Assembly (NCBI RefSeq): GCF_036026595.1
Contig: NZ_JARZFX010000002.1
Coordinates: 186,001-250,000, forward strand
Origin: Virgibacillus_P tibetensis
GTDB lineage: Bacteria > Bacillota > Bacilli > Bacillales > Amphibacillaceae
Direction: 5' to 3'
DNA length: 64,000 bases
The position numbers and the translations under genes are program-made. The notes beneath the pieces were generated by a model that did no database searches, had not been told where the DNA came from, and saw nothing but the letters and a program-made list of their open reading frames with translations. Below, one piece after another: positions 36,322 through 44,561 of the stretch (its first letter is position 1; each line of letters begins with the position of its first letter).

Positions 36322-37254
36322 TCAACCTTTCTCTGGCAAAGCTACTTGATGTGTATTGGAGATGGATTGTAGCTTATATGCTAAGCCTTCATTATCAAAG
36401 TAATCATTATATGATTGCTCATATTCTTCTTTTACTTCTTGACGGAATTGCTTCTGTTCCTCACGCTTTCTTGGATCAATATCCGGAATAGCTGCGATTA
36501 AGCGTTTTGTATAAATGTGCTGTGGATTATTAAAAATCTCTTCCTTTGTTCCTTGTTCCACATAACGACCTTTATACATAATTCCGATTTCATCACACAT
36601 ATGCTTAATAATGCCGAGATCGTGACTGATGAATAAATAAGTTAAATTCAATTCCTTTTGTATATCCTGCATAAAGTTCAATACTTGTGCTTGAACGGAT
36701 ACGTCAAGAGCAGATACAGGCTCATCGGCGATGATCAGTTTTGGCTTTAAAGCAATTGCGCGGGCAACGCCAATTCGTTGTCGCTGTCCACCAGAGAATT
36801 CATGTGGGTATTTCAGTATACTTTCAGGGCTTAGGCCCACTTGTTCCATTAATTCCTGCACTCGTTTCTTTTCTTCCAGCTTTGAGAGCTTTTCATAGTT
36901 TCGAAGTGGCTCTGCAACGATATCAAGAACTCGTTTTTTTGGATTCAGGGACGAATACGGATCCTGGAAAATCATCTGAACATCTCTTCGGACATCCATT
37001 ATTTTTCTTTTTTTATCATTCAAGTCTTTCCCTCTAAAGCTCACTTTGCCTGAAGTAATGTCATTTAAGCCGATAATCGCACGTCCAGTTGTTGTCTTAC
37101 CCGAACCGGATTCACCTACCAGTCCGTATGTTTTTCCTTCTTCTATGGAAAAGGAAACTCCATCAACTGCTTTGATATGACCGATTGTCCGTTTAAATAA
37201 CCCACCTTTTATAGGAAAATGAACTTTTAAATCTTCTACATCAAGAAATCCCAT
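36322..37254 (-). CDS. oppF: Oligopeptide ABC transporter ATPase OppF
   Basis: A 310-residue ABC ATPase with Walker A GESGSGKTT, Q-loop MIFQDPYSSLNP, signature EFSGGQRQRIGVA, Walker B LIIADEPVSALD and H-loop ISHDL. IDPRKREEQ belongs to the peptide-transporter C-terminal extension. It overlaps the end of oppD by 14 bases, so the two ATPases are co-translated. Confidence 0.93.
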   Translation of the reverse strand: MGFLDVEDLKVHFPIKGGLFKRTIGHIKAVDGVSFSIEEGKTYGLVGESGSGKTTTGRAIIGLNDITSGKVSFRGKDLNDKKRKIMDVRRDVQMIFQDPYSSLNPKKRVLDIVAEPLRNYEKLSKLEEKKRVQELMEQVGLSPESILKYPHEFSGGQRQRIGVARAIALKPKLIIADEPVSALDVSVQAQVLNFMQDIQKELNLTYLFISHDLGIIKHMCDEIGIMYKGRYVEQGTKEEIFNNPQHIYTKRLIAAIPDIDPRKREEQKQFRQEVKEEYEQSYNDYFDNEGLAYKLQSISNTHQVALPEKG

Positions 37255-38254
37255 GTGTCTGATCCTCCTTACTCTCTTCTGGGAAGTAAAATTGACTATG
37301 GCATGTACAGCGTACGAAGTGACCTGGTTTTACTTCATGTAATATTGGATTTTCTTCATGGGCAGCAGCATCAACCCAAGGTATTCGAGCAGCAAAACGG
37401 CAACCCAAACGCGGTAGATTCTGCAACGATGGCACAATCCCCTGTATAACGTGCAGTTTTTCTTGCTCCGCTGCTGTATTAGGCACAGAATTTAACAGTG
37501 ACCTCGTGTAAGGATGCAGTGGATTTTCAAACAATGTATGAACATCAGCAATTTCTACAATTTGACCTGCATACATAACGGCCACGCGGTCGGCCATTTC
37601 AGCAACTACACCCAGGTCATGCGTTATTAAAATTACGCCAGCGTCCATACTGTCTTTTAAATCTCTGATCAAATCAAGAATCTGGGCTTGAATCGTTACA
37701 TCGAGTGCTGTTGTCGGCTCATCAGCAATTAACAATTCAGGATTGTTGGCAATCGCGATCGCAATAATTATTCGTTGTCGCATACCCCCAGATAATTCAT
37801 GCGGAAATTGATCATACACATGTTCCGGGCGTGGAATACCTACCTTGTTTAGTAATTCAATTACTTTTTCCCAGCGTTTTTTCTTGGATAAATTAGTATG
37901 TAATAAAAGAGTCTCACTAATCTGATCTCCAACAACCATCAATGGATTAAGTGCTGTTAATGGGTCCTGGAAAATCATGGCCATCTCGTCCCCGCGAAGT
38001 TTACTCAATTTAGAAGGAGATATGTTTGCAATGTCATTATCCTTAAATAAAATATTACCCTCAATTTTCGCACGGTTATGTAGTCCCATTAGTGAAAAGG
38101 CAAGTGCACTCTTCCCAGATCCTGATTCACCCACAATCGCCAATACTTCATTCTTGTTTAAAGTAAGTGTCACATCATCAACCGCTGCATAGTAGTCATC
38201 TTTAATCCGAAATGATGTTTTCAGGTTTTTAATTTCCAATAACTCTTTGCTCAA
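37241..38254 (-). CDS. oppD: Oligopeptide ABC transporter ATPase OppD
   Basis: A 337-residue ABC ATPase and first gene of the operon. Walker A is GESGSGKSA, the Q-loop MIFQDPLTALNP, the signature ELSGGMRQRIIIA, Walker B LLIADEPTTALD and the H-loop ITHDLGVVAEMADRVAVMYA. The C-terminal oligopeptide extension holds a Cys pair region (CRFAARIPW ... RCTC), the [4Fe-4S]- or metal-associated segment common in OppD/DppD. The start is the TTG at 38254, 6 bases after GGGGG. Confidence 0.92.
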   Translation of the reverse strand: MSKELLEIKNLKTSFRIKDDYYAAVDDVTLTLNKNEVLAIVGESGSGKSALAFSLMGLHNRAKIEGNILFKDNDIANISPSKLSKLRGDEMAMIFQDPLTALNPLMVVGDQISETLLLHTNLSKKKRWEKVIELLNKVGIPRPEHVYDQFPHELSGGMRQRIIIAIAIANNPELLIADEPTTALDVTIQAQILDLIRDLKDSMDAGVILITHDLGVVAEMADRVAVMYAGQIVEIADVHTLFENPLHPYTRSLLNSVPNTAAEQEKLHVIQGIVPSLQNLPRLGCRFAARIPWVDAAAHEENPILHEVKPGHFVRCTCHSQFYFPEESKEDQTHGIS

Positions 38255-38319
38255 ATTAATCCCCCTAATGGATAGTTTTCTGTTTTATATGAATTCGTCT
38301 CATTTTTTGTTATCAAATG

Positions 38320-38334
38320 AAAGTTCTGAAAATT
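38320..38334. promoter_or_regulatory. CodY-like box upstream of oppD
   Basis: AATTTTCAGAACTTT on the minus strand matches 13 of 15 positions of the CodY motif AATTTTCWGAAAATT. It is 66 bases upstream of the oppD start, a position suited to repression. Oligopeptide permease operons are established CodY targets in Bacillus, so nutrient-dependent control is likely. Confidence 0.55.
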
Positions 38335-38760
38335 CTTTTTAAAATTAAGGAACATATTAAACCATTTTCCATCTGGTTGTACTAGTCTGTTTCTTTTCTA
38401 TTTTTCTGACAATTTATAGTATAATAATAAATAAAATTAGCTTCATCATGTTAGTTATTCCCCATATGCTCACTCATTTCATTCGTCAATTACTTCTATT
38501 TCGAACCCTGCTGACTAAGCATATAGTATTAGCAGGTAATAAGGTTTTCTATATTAGTATTAAATCTACGAAATCTAAACTTAACAAAACCTTAATATAT
38601 TATAAATTATAAGGTAAAATTTTCAAAAATGCAATAGCTTTTTCACATAAACTAGGTATTATATTCTACATTTGTCGTTTTTTGTAATCCTTTAGTCTTA
38701 ATATTCGCACGAACTTTGTACGTAAACCTGTACTATTACAAGGGATTCATTTCAATATTA

Positions 38761-38801
38761 AGGAAATAGACGAGGTATAATGCCCCATCTCTATTTTCCA
38801 A
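38761..38801 (-). terminator. Probable terminator of the decayed membrane-protein gene
   Basis: GGAAAATAGA and TCTATTTCC on the minus strand pair with one bulge around a GC-containing centre, about 80 bases after the stop of the decayed gene. The T tract is poor. Confidence 0.4.
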
Positions 38802-38880
38802 TTATTTATTTAATTGCCTTCCCTATTACCTGATAACGAAAAGTACTGCTTAGGATATTGAGTTTCTTTGCTGATGTAAA

Positions 38881-39412
38881 TCAGTCAACTTCAATATTCT
38901 CTTGGCGTAACCTGTTCAAAATAAGTAGCCGCAGCTCGGTTAGTTGGCCGTTTTCAGTTAACTTCAGACTGTTGCCATCATAGAATAAAAATTCATATTG
39001 AGAAAACCCTTCCTCGCGCGGGACTCCGTGTAGATTGCTTTTTCTATTTCATCCCAGGAATACGCATGTATTTCATTTGTAAAGTTCGTTCGGTATGAAA
39101 TAGATTTGTCTGTTAGTGATGTAAATGGCTTGGAGGTAAGAATAAACGTTACACCACTTAGGATTATAAAAACTATGCTTTCTTTATATCAATGCTATTT
39201 ACAATAAATGAAGGCAGCAGTAAAACAAATAACGGTGATAAAAATAGTATGCAAATCGCAACTGCTATAAATAACTGAATGTCCCAATAACTGCCTAACA
39301 TAAAGACATTTTGAATGTTACTTCCTCTGAAATGATTTTGAAATACAAATGTAAGTTTATCCAGCGTATTTAAGAGGTAATAGGATATATGAGTTAGTTA
39401 GATTTAATTTCA
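38881..39412 (-). pseudogene. Remnant of a membrane-protein gene with frameshifts
   Basis: No long ORF is open, but three frames join into one protein-like sequence. One segment reads TLDKLTFVFQNHF through a membrane helix ending LLLPSFIVNSIDIKKA. The next continues VFIILSGVTFILTSKPF, then YRTNFTNEIHAYSWDEIEKA. The last reads EEGFSQYEFLFYDG and ends RLRQENIEVD before a TGA at 38881. Two shifts are needed (near 39175 and 39020), and the start region is lost or shifted too. It looks like a two-helix protein with a soluble C-terminal domain. I do not recognise its family. The sequence is coding-like in phase but cannot be translated as it stands. Confidence 0.6.
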
Positions 39413-39473
39413 TGAAAAGATATTCGACAAATAACGGGAAGTGACAGGCACTTTCCCCCAAGGAGTGAACAAT

Positions 39474-40400
39474 ATGAAGGGCATTATTCTTGCTGGTGGT
39501 AGTGGAACAAGACTTTCTCCTAGTACGGATAGTATTAATAAGCATTTGCTGGCAGTTTTTGATAAGCCAATGATTTATTATCCACTTTCTGTTCTAATGC
39601 TTGGTGGCATTAAGGAAATTATGATTATAAGTACACCTGAAGATAAGCCGAGATTTGAGGAGCTGCTGGGTGATGGTTCGGCACTTGGAATATCGCTCCA
39701 ATACGGTGAACAGGTCAAACCAAACGGGATTCCGGAAGCGTTAACGTTATCAGAACAGTTCCTTGGCAGGGACGCTGTAACCCTGATACTCGCTGATAAC
39801 ATCTTCTATGGTCAAGGATTTACTACACTGCTCCGGAACGCTATTAAAAACCACAGACATGCAACTGTTTTTGGCTATCGGGTAAAAGATGCCAGCCGGT
39901 TCGGTGTTGTGGAATTCGATCACAATCAAAAAGTAATTTCTCTACAAGAAAAACCGGAAGATCCACGTTCCGACTTTGCTGTAACAGGACTATATATATA
40001 TGACAACAAATCAGTTCAACTTGCAAAGAAACTTAAACCATCGGCACGGGGAGAACTGGAGATAACTGATTTAAATAAAGAGTACTTGAAGCGGGGGCAG
40101 CTGGATGTAGAGCTGCTTGGAAGAGGGTTCGCCTGGATGGATGCGGGTACACATGAATCCTTATTCGAAGCATCTGAATTCGTAAAAATTACACAGCAAC
40201 GCCAAGGCTTTAAGCTGGCATGCTTGGAAGAAATTGCCTATTATCTGGGATATATTTCACGAGAAACATTATATGAAAAAGGCAAATCAATGGAGAAAAA
40301 CGATTATGGTCAATACCTGCTGGAAATTGCCAACCGAAAGCATACACAGCAGTATTGGGATTCCATTGATCGAAATCCAATGTTAGGACTGGTTGATTAA
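39474..40400 (+). CDS. rmlA: Glucose-1-phosphate thymidylyltransferase
   Basis: A 308-residue nucleotidyltransferase that makes dTDP-glucose from glucose 1-phosphate and dTTP. The N-terminal KGIILAGGSGTRLSPST loop, the ILADNIFYGQGF metal site and the ARGELEITDLN block are RmlA marks. The start at 39474 follows AAGGAG; the ORF extends 11 codons further upstream without a signal. First gene of the sugar operon; its stop overlaps the rmlB start (TAATG). Confidence 0.94.
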   Translation: MKGIILAGGSGTRLSPSTDSINKHLLAVFDKPMIYYPLSVLMLGGIKEIMIISTPEDKPRFEELLGDGSALGISLQYGEQVKPNGIPEALTLSEQFLGRDAVTLILADNIFYGQGFTTLLRNAIKNHRHATVFGYRVKDASRFGVVEFDHNQKVISLQEKPEDPRSDFAVTGLYIYDNKSVQLAKKLKPSARGELEITDLNKEYLKRGQLDVELLGRGFAWMDAGTHESLFEASEFVKITQQRQGFKLACLEEIAYYLGYISRETLYEKGKSMEKNDYGQYLLEIANRKHTQQYWDSIDRNPMLGLVD

Positions 40401-41434
40401 TGAAACGAAACGCAACAATTCTCGTTACTGGTGGGGCCGGTTTTATCGGTTCCAACTTTATCATCTATATAATGGAAACATATCCCGATTATCACATTAT
40501 CAATTTAGATAAGCTCACGTATGCAGGTTCTGAAGCGAACCTTCGAAAAGTAGAAAATCTTGCAAACTACACTTTTATAAAGGGTGATATTGCTGATGAA
40601 AATTTAATTGAACGCGTATTTAACGAGTATGACATTGATGGAATTATAAACTTCGCTGCTGAATCACATGTTGATCGTTCTATCGTAGACTCAAAAGAGT
40701 TTATTCAAACAAACGTTCTTGGCACAATGGTTCTCCTCCAAACTGCTCGTTCCATCTGGGAGAAGAAAGGTGTCTTGTCTGAAAGGCGGTTCCACCATAT
40801 TTCAACGGATGAAGTGTATGGATCATTAGGTGCAGAAGGAAAGTTCAGTGAAGAAACAGCTTACGATCCGCGAAATCCATACAGTGCCTCCAAAGCTGGA
40901 TCCAATATGCTCGTCAAAAGCTTCGGCTATACGTACGGTATGAATATTGTAATCACGAGCAGCTCAAATAATTATGGACCGAGGCAGCATGAAGAGAAAC
41001 TAATTCCGAAAATCATTTCAAAAGCACTATCCAAGGAACCCATTCCCATTTACGGTGATGGAAAAAACGTAAGGGACTGGATTTATGTAGAAGATCACTG
41101 CAAAGCTTTAAATACAATTTTTCACAATGCCTCCGCTCTTGAAACCTACAATATCGGCGGCGGAAATGAACGGACCAACATTGAAATAGCAAATGAAATA
41201 TGCAGTATACTGGATGATTTAAAGCCAGAAATTAAACAGGAAGCTTCCCTAAGCAGCTTTAAAGATTTAATTTCTTTTACAGAGGATCGACTCGGGCATG
41301 ACCGGAGATATGCAGTTGATGATACAAAACTGCGTCAGCAACTGGGCTGGAAACCAAATGAAAGTATGGAAACTGGAATACAAAAAACTGTGGAATGGTA
41401 TGTGGAACAATGGAATCCTTCCCTCACCCACTAA
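40400..41434 (+). CDS. rmlB: dTDP-glucose 4,6-dehydratase
   Basis: A 344-residue extended short-chain dehydrogenase. The NAD site is VTGGAGFIGSNF, the active-site Thr-Asp-Glu is in STDEVYGSLG and the Tyr-Lys pair is in YSASKAG. The product is dTDP-4-keto-6-deoxyglucose. No rmlC or rmlD follows, so the pathway does not go to rhamnose here; the intermediate is instead available to the WecE-type aminotransferase three genes downstream. It overlaps rmlA by one base and the next gene by 25 bases. Confidence 0.95.
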   Translation: MKRNATILVTGGAGFIGSNFIIYIMETYPDYHIINLDKLTYAGSEANLRKVENLANYTFIKGDIADENLIERVFNEYDIDGIINFAAESHVDRSIVDSKEFIQTNVLGTMVLLQTARSIWEKKGVLSERRFHHISTDEVYGSLGAEGKFSEETAYDPRNPYSASKAGSNMLVKSFGYTYGMNIVITSSSNNYGPRQHEEKLIPKIISKALSKEPIPIYGDGKNVRDWIYVEDHCKALNTIFHNASALETYNIGGGNERTNIEIANEICSILDDLKPEIKQEASLSSFKDLISFTEDRLGHDRRYAVDDTKLRQQLGWKPNESMETGIQKTVEWYVEQWNPSLTH

Positions 41435-42372
41435 TTTCAGTTGTCGTTCCTGTTTACGGTTGCGAAAGCTGCTTAACCGAGCTTTGCAGCCGTATTAAAA
41501 CAACGATTGATCAAATTCCAGCCAATTATGAAATAATACTAGTAAATGATGCCAGCCCAGATGAAGCATGGAATACAATCAAGAAGCTTAGTAAACAGGA
41601 CGATAGAATCAGAGGAATTGACCTTGCTCGTAACTTCGGACAGCATCATGCTATTACCGCAGGGCTTGATGTTACAAGCGGGGATTGGATCGTTGTAATG
41701 GACTGTGACTTGCAGGACCAACCAGAAGAAATTAGTACATTATATGAAAAAGCTCTCCATGGATATGAAGTGGTGTTTGGTAATCGTGCCGAGCGCCAGG
41801 ACAGCTGGTTAAAGAAAAAATCATCACAGCTTTTCTACCGAGTATATGACTTTTTTACTGGTCATTCTTCTGACCATACCATAGCCAATTTTAGTATAAG
41901 CTCCAGGAAAGTAGTGGAAGGCTTTCGCCGAATGCAGGAGCAAAACCGCTTCTTTCCACTGTTTATACAATGGATGGGGTACAAAACAGCGGCCGTTCCA
42001 GTTGAACATAATGCGAGGAAGGAAGGGAAAACTTCCTATAACTTAAAGAAGCTGGTAACCTTGGCGACAGATGCTATCATAGCACAATCAAATAAACCAC
42101 TTAGGCTATCGATCCAATTTGGATTTCTCATATCTTCCGTTTCCTTTTTATACGGAATGTACTTATTTGCACGTTATTTTTTCCTATCCGAACCGGTTCA
42201 CGGCTGGACCAGTGTCATGGTCTCCATCTATTTTATTGGTGGATTAATCTTTTTTAACTTTGGCGTTTTAGGCCTCTATATCGGAAAAATCTTTAATGAA
42301 ACAAAAGCAAGACCACTTTATCTCATTCGCGAAACAACGGAGGATTTATATGATACATCCAAACGGAGCTGA
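41410..42372 (+). CDS. Polyprenyl-phosphate glycosyltransferase (GT2, GtrB/DPM1-like)
   Basis: A 320-residue membrane-associated GT2 enzyme. The catalytic domain has ISVVVPVYG, the metal-binding VMDCDLQDQPEEI and RNFGQHHAITAGLD. Two C-terminal helices lie near residues 235-260 and 270-295. This is the architecture of GtrB, CsbB and YkcC, which load a sugar onto undecaprenyl phosphate at the inner membrane face. In this operon the expected donor is dTDP-Fuc4NAc. The ATG at 41410 begins inside rmlB; no strong ribosome binding site is visible, so translational coupling is likely. Confidence 0.88.
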   Translation: MESFPHPLISVVVPVYGCESCLTELCSRIKTTIDQIPANYEIILVNDASPDEAWNTIKKLSKQDDRIRGIDLARNFGQHHAITAGLDVTSGDWIVVMDCDLQDQPEEISTLYEKALHGYEVVFGNRAERQDSWLKKKSSQLFYRVYDFFTGHSSDHTIANFSISSRKVVEGFRRMQEQNRFFPLFIQWMGYKTAAVPVEHNARKEGKTSYNLKKLVTLATDAIIAQSNKPLRLSIQFGFLISSVSFLYGMYLFARYFFLSEPVHGWTSVMVSIYFIGGLIFFNFGVLGLYIGKIFNETKARPLYLIRETTEDLYDTSKRS

Positions 42373-42376
42373 TACT

Positions 42377-43066
42377 ATGGAAACAATTTTAAAACCCACA
42401 CCATGGGATAAACGGAATTTTCATGTTAACACATACGAACTGACTACTATAACTGACGAAGCATTGGAACAAACAAATGCAATCGAGGGACATTTCACCC
42501 TTAAAGTGGATCCTTATGAAAATACAGAAAAGCTTAGCAAATATGGGTTTTACTATGTTGATACATTAATCGAACCAGTTTGCAAAAAGGAAAACTTGCA
42601 TCTGTTTAAAACAGAGGGAATTAGTCTTTCACGTGATTATGACAGAAAGAAAATCATTCAGATAGCAGAAAAGGCTTTTACTAACGGTCGCTTTCACCGT
42701 GATTTTAATATCCCTAATTTCATGGCAGACCGCCGCTACATGAATTGGGTTCATGATTTAATTGAAAAAGATCTTATTCTGGCCCTCCATTATGAAGAAG
42801 AGTTAGCGGGCTTTTATGCCTATGAAAATGACAAAGTTCTGTTATTGGGCATAGAAGAGAAATTCCGTAGCAGAGGACTGACGAAGTCTTTTACCAGTCA
42901 TGGAGTCCAAGAACAGTTCAGGGTTAGTAACCACGATGAATTAATAACGTCTATTTCACCTGCTAATCTGCCATCATTAAATCTATTTATTTCAATCGGA
43001 TTCAAGCTTAAAAACACGGTGGATGTGTACCATAAATTAAATGGCTCGCTTCCAGTTGGAGTGTAA
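42377..43066 (+). CDS. GNAT-type sugar N-acetyltransferase (WecD-like)
   Basis: A 229-residue acetyltransferase. The opening PTPWDKRNFHVNTYEL resembles the start of E. coli WecD, and the middle (FHRDFNIPNFMADRRYMNWV) and the acetyl-CoA loop IEEKFRSRGLTKSF fit that family. WecD acetylates the 4-amino group of dTDP-Fuc4N; together with rmlA, rmlB and wecE this gene completes the route. The ATG at 42377 is 8 bases after CGGAG and 4 bases after the previous stop. An ATG at 42350 with GGAGG upstream is an alternative that would add 9 residues. Confidence 0.78.
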   Translation: METILKPTPWDKRNFHVNTYELTTITDEALEQTNAIEGHFTLKVDPYENTEKLSKYGFYYVDTLIEPVCKKENLHLFKTEGISLSRDYDRKKIIQIAEKAFTNGRFHRDFNIPNFMADRRYMNWVHDLIEKDLILALHYEEELAGFYAYENDKVLLLGIEEKFRSRGLTKSFTSHGVQEQFRVSNHDELITSISPANLPSLNLFISIGFKLKNTVDVYHKLNGSLPVGV

Positions 43067-43069
43067 TAT

Positions 43070-43426
43070 ATGGGTTATTTCTATATTTTCGGAACCATTT
43101 TTTTTACGGTTTACGGTCAATTAATTTTAAAATGGAAAATTGACCAATACGGCAGCTTACCTGCACCCTTGGTGGAAAAGTTGACATTTCTACTGCAATT
43201 ATTATTAAATCCATGGATCTTATCCGGCTTTTTGGCGGCTTTCTTAGCAGCATTGAGCTGGATGGCTGCCATGACAAAATTCGATATCAGTTATGCATAT
43301 CCATTTATGAGCCTATCATTTATTCTCGTATTCATCCTGTCTGCGTTTTTATTTGGAGAACCTGTCTCGGCACAAAAAGTGATTGGTTTTTCTCTTATCG
43401 TGGCAGGCATTATTGTAATGAGGTGA
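43070..43426 (+). CDS. Small EamA/SMR-type membrane protein, probable lipid-sugar flippase
   Basis: A 118-residue protein with four predicted helices and SMR/EamA features (TVYGQLILKWKID in helix 1, AYPFMSLSFILVFILSAFLF in helix 3, VIGFSLIVAGIIVM in helix 4). The size and layout match ArnE/ArnF- or GtrA-like half-transporters that flip undecaprenyl-phosphate sugars. It lies between an acetyltransferase and an aminotransferase of dTDP-sugar synthesis, where a flippase is needed. Sequence alone cannot exclude a drug-efflux role. It starts 3 bases after the previous stop. Confidence 0.75.
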   Translation: MGYFYIFGTIFFTVYGQLILKWKIDQYGSLPAPLVEKLTFLLQLLLNPWILSGFLAAFLAALSWMAAMTKFDISYAYPFMSLSFILVFILSAFLFGEPVSAQKVIGFSLIVAGIIVMR

Positions 43427-43430
43427 TAAT

Positions 43431-44561
43431 ATGATTCCCTTTAACAAACCATGCGTAATCGGAAAAGAAACAGTAGCTATAAATCAAGCTATTACGAACC
43501 AGAAACTGTCTGGGAATGGTCCTTTTGGGAAAAAATGCACGAATTGGCTGGAGAATCAGCTGAATTGCAAAAAAGCTATTCTCACTCCTTCGTGTACAGC
43601 AGCACTTGAAATGACTGCATTATTAACCGAAACAGGCGCTAAGGATGAAGTCATCATGCCTTCCTATACTTTTGTATCCACAGCAAATGCATTCGCTCTT
43701 CGTAATGCATCTATTCGTTTTGTGGACGTCGATCCTGCAACGATGAACATTGACCCGAAGCAAATAGAAGCGGCGATTACTGAACGCACAAAAGTAATTG
43801 TTGTCGTTCATTATGCTGGGGTCTCCTGTGATATGGATGCAATCATGGATATAGCAAAGGAGCATGACCTGTGGGTAGTAGAAGATGCTGCTCAGGCATT
43901 AATGAGTACCTATAAAGGGCGGCCACTAGGAACGATAGGTCATTTTGGTACCATCAGTTTTCATGATACAAAAAACTATACTTGCGGTGAGGGTGGTGCA
44001 CTGCTTATTAATGAAGCTTCCGCTATCCAGCGGGCAGAGGTTTTACAGGAAAAGGGAACAAACCGTTCGCAATTTATTCGGGGAGCTGTTGATAAATACA
44101 CATGGAGAGATATCGGTTCTTCCTATTTATTAAGTGAGATCAATGCAGCTTATTTATCCGTTCAACTGGAGCACGCCAATACAATTAATGAAGAGCGTCT
44201 GCTTTCCTGGGAACAATATAATGAAACATTACAGCCATTAATGAAAGATGGAAAAATTGTCTTACCCCATATCCCAGATAGTCTTGAACACAATGCACAT
44301 ATGTTTTACATCAAGACTGCTAATGAGGAAGAGCGTAATCATCTTATGGATTACTTAAATGAACACAACATCCAAACTGTAACCCATTATGTACCGTTAC
44401 ATTCCTCACATGCAGGCCGTAAATTCGGTATATTCAGCGGGAAGGATCAGTACACAACTTCCGAAAGCGAAAAATTACTGCGTTTACCAATTTACTATGG
44501 AATAGGAGAAGAGGCTATCGCTCATGTGGTCAACCATATATACAACTATTACGAAGAATAA
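43431..44561 (+). CDS. wecE: dTDP-4-amino-4,6-dideoxygalactose transaminase (WecE)
   Basis: A 376-residue DegT/DnrJ/EryC1-family PLP aminotransferase. It closely resembles enterobacterial WecE/RffA along its length: MIPFNKPCVIG at the start, LTPSCTAALEMTALL, DEVIMPSYTFVSTANAFALR, VEDAAQALMSTYKGRPLGT, the PLP Lys in SFHDTKNYTCGEGGA, and EKGTNRSQFIRGAVDKYTWR. It converts dTDP-4-keto-6-deoxyglucose to dTDP-4-amino-4,6-dideoxygalactose with Glu as donor. GAGGTG lies 6 bases before the ATG. Confidence 0.93.
   Translation: MIPFNKPCVIGKETVAINQAITNQKLSGNGPFGKKCTNWLENQLNCKKAILTPSCTAALEMTALLTETGAKDEVIMPSYTFVSTANAFALRNASIRFVDVDPATMNIDPKQIEAAITERTKVIVVVHYAGVSCDMDAIMDIAKEHDLWVVEDAAQALMSTYKGRPLGTIGHFGTISFHDTKNYTCGEGGALLINEASAIQRAEVLQEKGTNRSQFIRGAVDKYTWRDIGSSYLLSEINAAYLSVQLEHANTINEERLLSWEQYNETLQPLMKDGKIVLPHIPDSLEHNAHMFYIKTANEEERNHLMDYLNEHNIQTVTHYVPLHSSHAGRKFGIFSGKDQYTTSESEKLLRLPIYYGIGEEAIAHVVNHIYNYYEE

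Larger units (their letters stand above)
38255..38880. other. AT-rich intergenic region upstream of the opp operon
   Basis: About 630 bases without a credible gene on either strand. It contains the opp promoter region with a CodY-like box at 38320-38334 and, near its right end, a hairpin probably belonging to the decayed gene beyond it. I see no repeats or RNA structures in the rest. Confidence 0.5.

Noticed and set aside
38400..38440. Promoter-like CTGACA / TATAAT pair on the plus strand
   Set aside because: The spacing is only about 8 bases and no gene follows on that strand for 1 kb.
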